Shown in pieces: positions 8,306 to 17,013 of a DNA stretch of 64,000 nucleotides; within the stretch, counting starts at the first letter, position 1, and every line of letters begins with the position of its first letter. The notes below the pieces were generated by a model. The model was not told the origin of the DNA. It saw only the letters and a program-made list of their open reading frames with translations, and did no database searches. This DNA is from Rhodothermales bacterium. GTDB lineage: Bacteria > Bacteroidota > Rhodothermia > Rhodothermales > Bin80. The stretch is taken from the NCBI GenBank assembly GCA_028278205.1, contig JANQES010000099.1, positions 1 through 64,000 of the forward strand, written 5' to 3'. Position numbers and translations under genes: made by a program.

Positions 8306-8687
8306 GTTGGGCCTCCGTTTTGCGGTTTTTTGACGTCATTCTGATGCAGAATCAGCCTGAGGTTGTTGCGGCAAAACAAGGATCAAGATTTGAGGCTAAA
8401 GTTATTTTTTTAAGGAACTTGTGGCCTCTTTTCCATCCTCTGTTTTCAGCAAGGATTTCTCAGGATTCCATCTTACATGGCGAGAAACGGCCTCGAAACG
8501 CCAGGTGCGGTTCGTCGGGTTGCGAAAAAAAATTTTACCAGCGAAGACATCGTCGCATAATTCAATTTGTCATTTTTGTTGAGTTTTTACCGCGTTAGCC
8601 GATACTCCGCGCAGGTGTTGTCACTCACAAATGTAGACACTGCTTACTTCACGAAGACCCCCGCGACCTGCTGCCGTCAGCAAAGCT
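8306..8687. other. Intergenic stretch with no gene recognised
   Basis: This 380-nt divergent region lies between the methyltransferase gene (minus) and the small membrane protein (plus) and should contain both promoters. AT-rich patches (AAGTTATTTTTTTAAGG near 8400, and 8525-8590) are plausible promoter or UTR sequence, but I could not assign -35/-10 boxes. The 92-residue open frame at 8320-8598 has no ribosome site or plausible composition. Confidence 0.4.
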
Positions 8688-9164
8688 ATGGTTAAGGTAG
8701 TTTCACAGAACAAAATATATGAGAATCGATGGTTCTGGGTGGTGGGGTTTGCGTTGGTCATCCTGATCAGCGCTGTGGCTGGATTTTATTCTGCCGGCGG
8801 CAGCGTAGACGGCACGATAGACGCGGTGAAGTACCGGAACAAGACAACCGTTTCCAGCGATCCGGTAGCGCTTGCCAAGAAGGTCCGCGAAGTCAATATC
8901 GCTCGAAGTTTTCAGAAGGTGTTAAAGCTCATCCAGGAAGGGGTGATTCAGCGGCTCGATGAACCCTCCCGCCGCCTCTACGTCAACGATCCGGTCTGGG
9001 AGGTGATGGACGCTGGCCGAAAACAATACGTCGCGCAGGTGGTGGCCGAATACCTCGACTGGGTCCACGACAACCATACCGGCCAGGTCTACGTGATGAG
9101 TTTCCGCCACGGGGGGCTCGTCGCTTCGATTGGCCGGTCGAACTCGTTCACCCTCTATCGATGA
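8688..9164 (+). CDS. Hypothetical protein, 158 aa, one N-terminal membrane helix
   Basis: The start is ATG at 8688. No strong Shine-Dalgarno sequence is seen. Residues about 15-34 (WFWVVGFALVILISAVAGFY) form one membrane-spanning helix after a short, weakly basic tail, so the rest probably faces the periplasm or cytoplasm as a small soluble domain. That domain is helical (VALAKKVREVNIARSFQKV) with a C-terminal beta-rich part. I do not recognise the family. It stands alone between two repeat-bearing gaps. Confidence 0.6.
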   Translation: MVKVVSQNKIYENRWFWVVGFALVILISAVAGFYSAGGSVDGTIDAVKYRNKTTVSSDPVALAKKVREVNIARSFQKVLKLIQEGVIQRLDEPSRRLYVNDPVWEVMDAGRKQYVAQVVAEYLDWVHDNHTGQVYVMSFRHGGLVASIGRSNSFTLYR

Positions 9165-9425
9165 GTTGATGGCGAGATGCGAGATACGGGATATAAAGGT
9201 GGTCACTTTGATTGATGGGCTTTTTTGAATGTCGAATATCGAACAAGGATTGATGAATGTCGAAGGATCTGACAGCACCTTCGACATTCGGACACGAGCC
9301 GAAGGCGACTGACGAAGTAAATCGATATTCAAAAAAACCGCAATCCATCTGAATAGCGCTATGCCTTTTTAATCCTACATCCCGCATCCCGAAACCCGCA
9401 TCCCGCATCCCACTAGACGGCATTA
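9165..9425. repeat. Nested palindrome: GCATCCC heptamer outer arms, TCGACATTC inner hairpin
   Basis: Outer arm sequence GCGAGATGCGAGATACGGGAT (9172-9192) faces a GCATCCC tandem at 9377-9412. Inside lie A/T-tract arms (TTTTTTGAATGTCGA against ATCGATATTCAAAAAAA) and the hairpin GAATGTCGAAGG/CCTTCGACATTC (near 9256-9291). The 60-nt segment 9262-9322 is an inverted copy of 739-803. It occupies most of the gap before the Asp-box gene, and no gene is seen in it. Confidence 0.75.
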
Positions 9426-9481
9426 CCGCGCAAAATGGCTTATACTTGGAATCCCCACTCACTCCATCGACAGGCTGAGCC

Positions 9482-12400
9482 ATGCATACGTTCTTGCGTC
9501 TTTTCGTCACGACGGCCCTGGTTTTTGGGGTATTGATGATCCTTCCTGCGGCGGGCGATGCCCAGGCCCAGGACGATCCGAATGTGGTCTACGATCCGGT
9601 GCTCTATCAGGCCCTGGACTATCGCCTGATCGGGCCGTACCGGGGCGGGCGCGTGACGGCGGTGGCGGGCATTGCGGATCAGCCCTACACTTTTTACATG
9701 GGCGCTACCGGCGGCGGCGTCTGGAAGACCGAAGACGCCGGCCAGACGTGGGGCAACGTCTCGGACGGCTACGTCAAAGCCGGTTCGATTGGCGCCGTGG
9801 CGGTGGCGCCGTCGGATCCGAACGTGGTGTATGTGGGGACGGGCTCGGCGGCGCCGCGCGGCAATATTTCGCCGGGCGTGGGGCTCTATAAATCGACTGA
9901 TGCCGGGGCTACGTGGAAGGCAGTGGGCCTGGAGAAGGCCGGGCAGATCGGCAAAGTCGTCATTCATCCGAAAGATCCGGACCGGGTGTACGTGGCGGCG
10001 CTGGGCAACATCTTCGGCCCCAACCCGGAGCGCGGCGTCTTCCGCTCGACCGACGGCGGAGAGACCTGGCAGCACGTCCTCGCCATCAGCGACTCGACGG
10101 GCGCCGTCGATCTGGCGATGGATCCCAACAACCCGCGCATTCTCTACGCCGGGATGTGGCGCGCCGAACGCAAACCGTGGACGCTCATCGACGGCGGCAC
10201 CGAAGGCGGTGTGTATAAATCGACCGATGCGGGCGAGACGTGGACGCGGCTCAAGGGCGGGCTGCCCGGCGGCTTGCTGGGCAAGGTGGGCGTGGCCGTC
10301 TCGCCGGCCAACTCGAACCGCGTCTGGGTGTTGCAGGCTACCGCCGAAGAAAAAGACGGCGGCCTCTATCGCTCGGACGACGGCGGCAAGAGCTTCCGGC
10401 GCATCAACCGCGAGCATAACCTGAGGCAGCGCGCCTGGTATTACACCTACGTCATCGCCGATCCGCAGGACGAGAACACGGTCTACGTGCTCAACACCGG
10501 CATGTATAAATCGATTGACGGCGGCAAGACGTTCGAGCGGATTCGTGTGCCGCACGGCGACAACCACGGCCTGTGGGTCAATCCCCACAACACCGACGTG
10601 ATGATCAACAGCAACGACGGCGGCGCCAACGTCTCGTTCAACGGCGGGCGCACGTGGTCGAGCCAGTTCAACCAGCCGACCTCCGAACTCTACCGCGTCA
10701 CGGTCGATAATCAGTTTCCCTATCGCGTCTACGGCGCGCAGCAGGACAACTCGACGATCTCGGTGCCTAGCAGCAGTCCGGGCGGCATCACGCCGCAGCA
10801 GCACTGGTACGCCGTCGGCGGCGGCGAGAGCGGCCACATCGCCGTCGATCCGAGAAATCCTGATCTCATCTACGCCGGCAACTACATCGGCCAGATTTCC
10901 CGGTTGGACCGGCAGCGCGGGCATCAGCGCAACGTGACGGCCTATCCGCAGATGCACGACGGCGCCGCCCCGCGCGACATCCGCTATCGCTTTCAGTGGA
11001 ACGCGCCCATCCGCCTCTCGCCGCACAATCCCGACGTGCTCTATCACACCTCGCAGTTCGTCCATCGATCTACCGACGGCGGGCAATCCTGGGAGACCAT
11101 CAGCCCGGACCTGACGACCGACAACGACGCCTACCACGACATCCCCGGCGGCCCCATCCAGCACGATCACACCGGCGTCGAACTCTATACCACGATCTTT
11201 GCTTTCGAAGAATCGCCCCACACGCCGGGCGAACTCTGGGCCGGCACCGACGACGGGCGCGTCCACATTTCTCGCGATAACGGCGGCACGTGGACCGAGA
11301 TCACGCCCCGGCAGATGCCCGCCGAGGGCACGGTCAACACCATCGACCTCTCGAAGCACACGCCGGGCCGGGCGTTCCTGGCGGTTTATAAATACCGCGA
11401 GGCTGACTTCCGGCCCTACCTCTTCCGCACCGACGACTACGGCCAATCCTGGGATCTGCTCACCGACGGCGCCAACGGCATCCCCGCCGATCATTTCACG
11501 CGGGTGGTTCGTGAAGATCCGGATCGGAAGGGCTTGCTCTACGCCGGCACGGAGTTCGGCCTCTACGTCTCGTTCGACGACGGGGCGCACTGGCAGTCGC
11601 TGCAACGCGATCTGCCCATCACACCTGTGACCGATCTGGCGGTGCATGAGCAAGATCTGGTCGTCGCCACGCAGGGCCGGTCGTTCTGGGTTCTTGACGA
11701 TCTGACGCCGCTGCATCAACTCACCGAGGAGGTGGCCGCGTCGGCGGTGCATCTTTTCGCGCCGCGCGCGGCCTATCGCACCCAGATGCGTGGCTTCCGG
11801 GGCGGCAACGCGCCCGAACCGCGCCCCAACGGCGCCCTTGTTTATTTCTATCTGGCCGAAAAACCCGACACGGCGGCGGCGGTCAGGCTGGAGATCCTCG
11901 ACGAAAACCAACAAACGGTGCGGGCGTTTTCGACGAAGCCGGATGAGGAGAAGAAGGAGGGCAAGCTCGCCGTGAAAGCGGGGCTGAACCGCTTCGTGTG
12001 GGATCTCAACTATCCCGCGCCCAATCTGGTCGAAGGCGCGGTGATGTCGCTGGCTTACACCGGCGGGCCGAAGGCGGCCACGGGCGCCTACCACGCCCGG
12101 CTCACCGCCGCCGGCCAGACGCAGACGCAGCCGTTCGAGATCAAAAAAGACCCGCGCTGGCCCTACACCGACGACGACTTGCAGGCGCAGTTCGATCTGA
12201 CGATGGACGTGCTCGGCAAACTCAACGAGACGCACGACGCCATCCGTACGATCCGCTCGGTGCGCGAGCAGACGAAAGCGCTGGCGGCGCGGGCCGTCAA
12301 AGCCGGGCATGCCGAGGCCATCAAGACCGCTTCCAAAGAGATCGGCGAAAAGCTCACGGCGCTCGAAGAAAAGCTGATCCAGACGAAGAGCGAGAGCAGC

Positions 12401-12637
12401 CAGGACCCCATCAACTTTCCCTCGATGATCGACGATCAGTTCGCCTATCTCTACACCGTCGTCAATGCCCAGGACGCGCGCCCGACCGCCGGTTCCTACC
12501 AACGCTTCGACGACCTCAAGGCCGAACTACAACCGCACCTCGATGCGCTCGAATCCATCCTGAAGACCGAGGTGGCGACGTTCAACGCGTTGCTGTCGCA
12601 GGAGGGCGTGCCGCACATCGTGCTGCCGGCGCGTTGA
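9482..12637 (+). CDS. Secreted Asp-box (VPS10/sialidase-like BNR) beta-propeller protein
   Basis: The product has 1051 residues. A signal peptide spans residues 1-31 (hydrophobic FVTTALVFGVLMILPAA, cleavage after DAQA). Repeated Asp-box motifs of the S-x-D-x-G-x-T-W type follow: TEDAGQTW, STDAGATW, STDGGETW, STDAGETW, SDDGGKSF and STDGGQSW, between about residues 80 and 535. These mark two or more beta-propellers like those of VPS10/sortilin and xyloglucanase-type proteins. The last 150 residues are helical with many Lys/Glu. Such proteins are often annotated as glycosyl hydrolase, but the propeller does not prove enzymatic activity. Periplasmic or extracellular location is inferred. Monocistronic. 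Confidence 0.85.
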   Translation: MHTFLRLFVTTALVFGVLMILPAAGDAQAQDDPNVVYDPVLYQALDYRLIGPYRGGRVTAVAGIADQPYTFYMGATGGGVWKTEDAGQTWGNVSDGYVKAGSIGAVAVAPSDPNVVYVGTGSAAPRGNISPGVGLYKSTDAGATWKAVGLEKAGQIGKVVIHPKDPDRVYVAALGNIFGPNPERGVFRSTDGGETWQHVLAISDSTGAVDLAMDPNNPRILYAGMWRAERKPWTLIDGGTEGGVYKSTDAGETWTRLKGGLPGGLLGKVGVAVSPANSNRVWVLQATAEEKDGGLYRSDDGGKSFRRINREHNLRQRAWYYTYVIADPQDENTVYVLNTGMYKSIDGGKTFERIRVPHGDNHGLWVNPHNTDVMINSNDGGANVSFNGGRTWSSQFNQPTSELYRVTVDNQFPYRVYGAQQDNSTISVPSSSPGGITPQQHWYAVGGGESGHIAVDPRNPDLIYAGNYIGQISRLDRQRGHQRNVTAYPQMHDGAAPRDIRYRFQWNAPIRLSPHNPDVLYHTSQFVHRSTDGGQSWETISPDLTTDNDAYHDIPGGPIQHDHTGVELYTTIFAFEESPHTPGELWAGTDDGRVHISRDNGGTWTEITPRQMPAEGTVNTIDLSKHTPGRAFLAVYKYREADFRPYLFRTDDYGQSWDLLTDGANGIPADHFTRVVREDPDRKGLLYAGTEFGLYVSFDDGAHWQSLQRDLPITPVTDLAVHEQDLVVATQGRSFWVLDDLTPLHQLTEEVAASAVHLFAPRAAYRTQMRGFRGGNAPEPRPNGALVYFYLAEKPDTAAAVRLEILDENQQTVRAFSTKPDEEKKEGKLAVKAGLNRFVWDLNYPAPNLVEGAVMSLAYTGGPKAATGAYHARLTAAGQTQTQPFEIKKDPRWPYTDDDLQAQFDLTMDVLGKLNETHDAIRTIRSVREQTKALAARAVKAGHAEAIKTASKEIGEKLTALEEKLIQTKSESSQDPINFPSMIDDQFAYLYTVVNAQDARPTAGSYQRFDDLKAELQPHLDALESILKTEVATFNALLSQEGVPHIVLPAR

Positions 12638-12649
12638 GGGGCCGGAGAT

Positions 12650-12806
12650 CGAGAGGGAGAGAGGGAGAAAGGGGGAGAGGGAGTTTCTAATTGTGAATAG
12701 TGAATAGCGAATGGCGAATTGTGAAGGAGTCGCCCCATTAACCATTGTCAATTCACTATTCGCTATTGAAATCCTCTTTCGCCCTCTCACCCTTTCACCC
12801 TTTCGA
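12650..12806. repeat. GA-rich/GTGAATA nested palindrome, copy 1
   Basis: GA-rich arm GAGAGGGAGAGAGGGAGAAA (12650 onward) faces the CTCTCACCCTTTCACCCTTTC arm ending at 12806. The inner arms are GTGAATAGTGAATAGCGAATG (7-nt units, from 12692) and its complement TTCACTATTCGCTATT (12752 onward). It lies between convergent genes. A near-copy occupies 63237-63414. Confidence 0.8.
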
Positions 12807-12809
12807 TCA

Positions 12810-13985
12810 CTAGACCTCTTCTTCTTCGTACTCGTTTGAATCAAGCGATTCGGGCGTGGCTTCCGGTTCTTCCTCGTCTTCAAGCACCTCAGACGAGGGT
12901 TTCGCCGAGACTGCGGCGGTTGGCTGCACCGTTTGCTTCGATTCCAGGTCTTTGAGGGTCTTTTCGAGCCGGGCGATAGCCATGTTGCGCCTGTCGATGT
13001 CGGCCATCCATTGACGATGTTCATCCGTCAGGATCTCGCTGGCCGAATCGAGCACGGCCATGACGGCGTCTGTGTTGCCGGCGGCGGCCAGTTTGCGCGC
13101 CTCTTTCAGGTTCGGAATGAGTTCATCTTCCAGCAAGCGGGTGGTGTTGAAGTACCGTTCCGCATTGCGCTGATCCTGATTGATAGCTTCCCTGTTCGTG
13201 ATGTAGGCTGCCACCGCCGTGGCAATGATCCCGAGGGCAGCCAGGGCCGCGAACCGAGAATTTTCCGGCGCCAGAAACCCGGACAACGCCATCATGCCGG
13301 TGCCCAGCGCTACCGCCCACGTACTCCCGTTGAGCATGGTTTTCGCGGCCTGTCTATGATCGCGGCTTCGCTTCGTGAAATAGTTGATCTGGCTATTGAT
13401 GAGGTAGCGTCGGAAGTATTCCAGCTTGAGCAGGTCTATCGAAACCTTCGGCGATGCGATGGGCGGCTCCATGGCGACGACGGCCTTGAAGTACTGGATC
13501 CGCTGGGATTCGGCCCGGGCGCGTTTGGTCATCCAGGCCTTTAACAAATCGCCCTGGCGGAGCATCAGAAGCCATCGCTGGGCAACGATGACCAGCAGAA
13601 TACTCAACACCCCCAACCCGATGAAGACGATGCGCTGGATCAAGGCTTGATTGAGGCCCGCTGTCTGATCAGCCGCCGCCGTTTGGCCGGTGAAGAAGAC
13701 GCCGGCTACGAGCAAAATCGCACCGAGGCACGCGATGGCCAGGACAGACTGATTGGCTCTTTTGGCTGCATTCATGAAACCTGCTTGCGCGTCCCGGGCG
13801 TTCTTATCGTCTTCTGTGTATCGCCGGGCCACGAGGTTAATCCGCTCGTCATTAAGAATAGCAGACAGCGCCGGCGCCGTCTCGCTATACTGTTTAGCAT
13901 GGTCCAGGGGCGCGATCTTCCAGTCGTTCTTATGCTCGGGGCCGATGATGCGTCTGACTTCTTCGATCATTTCATTACCTGTCAT
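12810..13985 (-). CDS. Membrane protein with two 2-TM modules, SLATT/DUF4231-like
   Basis: 391 residues. An ideal Shine-Dalgarno sequence (AAGGAGGTGA, 5 nt before ATG) fixes the start. Four hydrophobic helices fall in two pairs: about 82-99 with 117-134, and about 222-241 with 244-262. Each pair is followed by a long charged helix. The second half, with LLEDELIPNLKEARKLA and the closing ILTDEHRQWM, resembles the SMODS/SLOG-associating two-TM effector (SLATT) family, predicted pore-forming effectors in nucleotide-signalling conflict systems. The C-terminal 40 residues are acidic and disordered (EEEPEATPES...EYEEEEV). No SMODS, SLOG or reverse transcriptase partner is adjacent, so a defence role is speculative. 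Confidence 0.55.
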   Translation of the reverse strand: MTGNEMIEEVRRIIGPEHKNDWKIAPLDHAKQYSETAPALSAILNDERINLVARRYTEDDKNARDAQAGFMNAAKRANQSVLAIACLGAILLVAGVFFTGQTAAADQTAGLNQALIQRIVFIGLGVLSILLVIVAQRWLLMLRQGDLLKAWMTKRARAESQRIQYFKAVVAMEPPIASPKVSIDLLKLEYFRRYLINSQINYFTKRSRDHRQAAKTMLNGSTWAVALGTGMMALSGFLAPENSRFAALAALGIIATAVAAYITNREAINQDQRNAERYFNTTRLLEDELIPNLKEARKLAAAGNTDAVMAVLDSASEILTDEHRQWMADIDRRNMAIARLEKTLKDLESKQTVQPTAAVSAKPSSEVLEDEEEPEATPESLDSNEYEEEEV

Positions 13986-14080
13986 GATTTCACCTCCTTC
14001 ATTTTGAGGGAGCTGTGTCTATATCAACTATTGGCAATCTATAATCAAAGCATTGCCGGCCACTGTTTCAATCGATTTTT

Positions 14081-14224
14081 TCACGGATCGTTGGGCGCGG
14101 TCATGCCGTCGGGTTCGGTGGTGGGTTCAGGCTCGTTCGGTTCGGGTTCCGGCGCCGGCTCGAACGCGTCGCAGGCACCGAGGAGGAAGAGGAGCAGGAT
14201 GAGCAGGGAGAGGATACGGCGCAT
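14081..14224 (-). CDS. Very small predicted lipoprotein, 47 aa, with PEPE-rich tail
   Basis: A good ribosome site (AGAGGATG upstream of ATG at 14224) and a textbook lipoprotein signal support this short gene. It has MRR, a run of Leu/Ile residues, then the lipobox LLGAC with Cys at about residue 18. The mature peptide is only about 30 residues and is dominated by Pro and Glu (EPAPEPEPNEPEPTTEPDG), probably extended. It lies between the phosphate-binding-like gene and the SLATT-like gene, all on the minus strand, with 46 nt to the upstream gene stop. The function is unknown; an envelope spacer or stub is possible. Confidence 0.6.
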   Translation of the reverse strand: MRRILSLLILLLFLLGACDAFEPAPEPEPNEPEPTTEPDGMTAPNDP

Positions 14225-14270
14225 GGATCATCCTCTGTGTTTGGTTGACCGGGAAAAGACGCGCAGCGGC

Positions 14271-14714
14271 CTAGTTCGAAATGGCTATCTCTTTGACGCC
14301 ATCAAGCTGCGCTGACGCCGAGACATAGCCGATACCGCCCGGATTCGACTGCACGTGCGCGATGACCGCAGCATCAGACGCCACTTCGGGCGGCGGCACC
14401 TCCCGCCCACTGAAGATCTGCCGCTGCCAGAAATTTTTGATCGAGCTAACCGAGCGGCCATGGACATCCTTTGTAAAGGTTGCGCGCACCGCCGATTTCG
14501 AATCCAGATCGACGGGATCGACGGGGACGCCGTGGTCCCACCTCTTTTTTTTCTTCAACAGAAAGCGAGAAAGGTCATTTTTCGAGATAGAACTCGCCGG
14601 GTTGTCGGGATGGACGATCACCCGGTAGCCGATCTCTTGAGCCTGCGCGGGCATGCTGAAAAACCCCATAGCTGCCAGCGCGCAGGCCAGGATCATGAAA
14701 CGCTTGATTTTCAT
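14271..14714 (-). CDS. Small periplasmic phosphate-binding-like (PstS-like) protein
   Basis: 147 residues with a signal peptide (ILACALAAMGFFSMPAQAQE, cleavage near residue 25). The mature part matches the short PBP-like domain found in stand-alone phosphate ABC substrate-binding-like proteins. It has IVHPDNPASSISKNDLSRFLLKK near the N-terminus (the IVNxxNPxxxLS...IFLGK pattern) and FWQRQIFSGREVPP plus NPGGIGYVS toward the end. It is half the length of a full PstS, so it holds a single lobe-like unit. No ABC transporter genes are adjacent. A role in phosphate or other anion sensing is inferred from family only. Confidence 0.75.
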   Translation of the reverse strand: MKIKRFMILACALAAMGFFSMPAQAQEIGYRVIVHPDNPASSISKNDLSRFLLKKKKRWDHGVPVDPVDLDSKSAVRATFTKDVHGRSVSSIKNFWQRQIFSGREVPPPEVASDAAVIAHVQSNPGGIGYVSASAQLDGVKEIAISN

Positions 14715-14786
14715 GAGAACGCTCCCGTTTAACAGGCAAAGTAAACCGGGGTTAATATACTATTTTCTAAAGACAAAGAATGCCAC

Positions 14787-15644
14787 TCAACCCGCCGGCT
14801 TTTCAAAGTCATAATCGAGCACGTCGCACACGGGATAGTAGCCGATTTTTTGGTAGATGCTGTTGGAGGTGGGGTTGGCGAGGTTGGTGTAGAGGAAGCA
14901 AAACGAGAGGCCCTCGTCGAGCAGGCGCTGGCTCAGCGCAGCGGTGGTGGCCGAGGCGTAGCCGCGCCCGCGTCGCTGCGGCGGCGTGTAGACGTAGCCG
15001 ACGCGCGCGCCGTGGCGGGTGCGGGCGGTCCAGCCTGCCATCGAGGCCGGGCCGTCGTCGTCCCAGATGAACAGAGCCTGCTTTGCGATCAGGTCCTCGG
15101 CTTGCGTTCGGGCATCCGGGCCGGGCAGGCCGGTGTCGTCGCGGAAGGCATCGAGCCATTCCGCCACGCGTTCGATGTCTTTTATTTCGGCGCGGACCAT
15201 GCGTCCGGGCGGCATGCGTTCCGGCGTCGTCACGGCGTCGAGTTGATAGATCCGCTGGCGCATCCCGGCGCGCGCGCGGGGGCCTTTGGCCTGGCTCCAC
15301 AAGGCGGCGAAGCGTTTCGTCTCCGGCTCCGGTCCTAGCGCAGCGGGGATCCAATCGTAGAGGCCCGCAAGATCCTGCGCGAGCGCCGGCAAGGCCGCCT
15401 CCGGCATCCGCGTCAGGCCCAGCTTGTAAGGCGGCGTGCGGAAGGCGCATCCCACCACTGTGCCGTCTTTTTCAATGGTGGCGAGGTAGATCGGCGGCTC
15501 ATACGGCGTGGTCGAAACCGTCAACTGGCGAGCGAGGCCGAGGAGGAGGTTATGCTCGGCCTCCGCCTGCAAGAGCCAGTCTTCGGCCCGGCGCAGGAAC
15601 GCTTCCGCATTGGGATGTCGATGGATTTGGAACACAGTCGGCAA
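14787..15644 (-). CDS. GNAT family N-acetyltransferase
   Basis: 285 residues, apparently starting at TTG 15644; no in-frame ATG is near. The C-terminal half (about residues 130-280) has the GNAT acetyl-CoA-binding core: RVGYVYTPPQRRGRGYASA contains the V-x-x-x-R-R-x-G-x-G/A motif A, followed by the motif B region LDEGLSFCFLYTNLANPTSN and IYQKIGYYPVCD. The N-terminal half is a degenerate GNAT-like domain (AEDWLLQAEAEHNLLLGLA) typical of this two-domain subfamily. The acetyl acceptor is unknown. Cytoplasmic. It is monocistronic, between repeat-bearing gaps. Confidence 0.85.
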   Translation of the reverse strand: MPTVFQIHRHPNAEAFLRRAEDWLLQAEAEHNLLLGLARQLTVSTTPYEPPIYLATIEKDGTVVGCAFRTPPYKLGLTRMPEAALPALAQDLAGLYDWIPAALGPEPETKRFAALWSQAKGPRARAGMRQRIYQLDAVTTPERMPPGRMVRAEIKDIERVAEWLDAFRDDTGLPGPDARTQAEDLIAKQALFIWDDDGPASMAGWTARTRHGARVGYVYTPPQRRGRGYASATTAALSQRLLDEGLSFCFLYTNLANPTSNSIYQKIGYYPVCDVLDYDFEKPAG

Positions 15645-15700
15645 GCTAGACGGGGGTTTAGGCTATTCTCACGGTTGACACGTTGGGCAGCCGTCGGCGC

Positions 15701-15802
15701 GGGTCACTGGTCATGGGTCACTGGTCACTGGTCACTGGTGGAGGACAAAAAAACCAGTGACCAATGACAGCGAGCGCCAGCGAGCGTAATGACCAGTGAC
15801 CC
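15701..15802. repeat. GGTCACT heptamer palindrome, copy 1
   Basis: The left arm holds five 7-nt units (GGTCACT, GGTCATG, GGTCACT, GGTCACT, GGTCACT) and the right arm is GACCAGTGACC. The internal segment CCAATGACAGCGAGCGCCAG with GCGAGCGTAATGACC is shared exactly with copy 2 at 25073-25162. It lies between two minus-strand genes. Confidence 0.8.
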
Positions 15803-15863
15803 ACGCCACCCATTTGTACGAAGCGAGACCTCGAAGCATACAGCCCACCTTCTTTTCAGCACT

Positions 15864-16925
15864 TCACTCCATCCTCTTCGCCGGATAGGTCGAGCCGCCG
15901 AGGTAGAAGGTGAGGCCCTGGGGATCGCCATTGGCGTCAACGTCGAATTCTACCGTGCCGGCGGTGTGTTTGAGCGAGAACCGGGTGGGCGAATGCGGGA
16001 TGAGGTCGAGGAAGAGCGGCCCGTAGAAATTCATCTGAAGCCGGCCCTGTTCGCGGCGAACTTCCCAGATGCCGTATTTACCCACAAAGTGCTCCAACTC
16101 CTCCGGCGATATCGTGACGGTGGCTTCGGTGTAGGCGTCTGCCGGTGGTTCGGGTTGATGTTCGGGCAGTTCGCGCAGCCAGATGTTGCGGTAGCGCACC
16201 GGGTTGCCGTGATCCTGGAAGGCCAGCGGCAGCTTGTCGGGATGCGGCTGGTAGGGCAGGCTTTGCAGCCAGTTCGTCGGTCCCCAGAGTTCGGCGTTGT
16301 TTTGCACGACGAGGCCGTTATGCACGACCGTCAGGCGGGCCGGTTCGAGCAATCCGCCGGACGGGCTGAAGCGAGGCCGGCGGAAGAAGATGTCGTAGGT
16401 CTGCCACTGGCCGGGCGGGCGGGCGGCGTTGGCCAGCGGCGGGTATTGCCCGTAGATGGCGGCGGCCTGCCCGTCGGCGTAGGTTTCGTTGTCGTACGAG
16501 TCGAGGACCTGCACTTCGTAGAGGCCCATCAGGAAGACGCCGCTGTTGCCCCGTCCCTGGCTTGTGCCTTCGACGGGTGTTGGCGCGGCCCATTCCACGT
16601 GCAACTGCACGTCGCCGAAAGCCTGCCTGGTCTGGATGTAGCCGGCGCCGGCCACCGAGATCATCGCGCCGTCTGCCACCTCCCACCGCGTCGGCGTGCC
16701 GTCGGTGGCTTGCCACTGCGACAGGTCGCTGCCGTCGAAGAGCACGACGGCATCAGCCGGCGCCGGCACGGGCAGCGACTGTATCGGCGGCGTGACCACC
16801 GGCGGGCGAGGGCGGTTCATGTCGTGCTGTTTCCAGGCCGATTGCGCCAGGGCGCCGGCGGCCATCAGCATCGTGCCGAGCAGCACGACGCCGATTGCGG
16901 CAAGGGTGCGGTGAAGCGTGTTCAT
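15864..16925 (-). CDS. Secreted DUF1080 (3-keto-disaccharide hydrolase-like) protein
   Basis: ATG at 16925 (MNTLHRTLAAIG) is chosen because the signal peptide starts there; the frame extends 12 residues further. The 353-residue product has a signal peptide ending at ALAQ. The central part carries the DUF1080 signature: VVLFDGSDLSQWQ near the start, NSGVFLMGLYEVQVLDSYDN in the middle, and QDHGNPVRYRNIWLREL later, the concanavalin-like fold of 3-keto-glycoside hydrolases. The family acts on 3-keto sugars or binds carbohydrate outside the cytoplasm. A C-terminal extension of about 80 residues (TVTISPEELEHFVGKYG onward) resembles the tail domain of serine-hydrolase or DUF3471-like proteins. Monocistronic. 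Confidence 0.85.
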   Translation of the reverse strand: MNTLHRTLAAIGVVLLGTMLMAAGALAQSAWKQHDMNRPRPPVVTPPIQSLPVPAPADAVVLFDGSDLSQWQATDGTPTRWEVADGAMISVAGAGYIQTRQAFGDVQLHVEWAAPTPVEGTSQGRGNSGVFLMGLYEVQVLDSYDNETYADGQAAAIYGQYPPLANAARPPGQWQTYDIFFRRPRFSPSGGLLEPARLTVVHNGLVVQNNAELWGPTNWLQSLPYQPHPDKLPLAFQDHGNPVRYRNIWLRELPEHQPEPPADAYTEATVTISPEELEHFVGKYGIWEVRREQGRLQMNFYGPLFLDLIPHSPTRFSLKHTAGTVEFDVDANGDPQGLTFYLGGSTYPAKRME

Positions 16926-16953
16926 GGGCTTTTGGTTGTTGCTGTGCGTTGTG

Positions 16954-17000
16954 AAGGTCATGGGTCACGGGTCATGAGTGTCTTATCAAGAACCCATGAC
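16954..17000. repeat. GTCATGG/GTCATGA heptamer repeat, short copy
   Basis: AGGTCATGGGTCACGGGTCATGAG (three 7-nt units) faces AACCCATGAC after a short loop. It is a shortened relative of 50695-50793. It lies in the 88-nt gap upstream of the DUF1080 gene. Confidence 0.65.
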
Positions 17001-17013
17001 AGCAAAACCACCG

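Noticed and set aside
8320..8598. 92-residue open frame in the divergent gap
   Set aside because: No ribosome site and no protein-like pattern; probably untranslated leader or promoter DNA.
9440..12502. 1020-residue open frame antisense to the Asp-box gene
   Set aside because: It reads as a His/Arg/Val-rich shadow of the high-GC gene on the plus strand, which has a signal peptide and Asp-box motifs.
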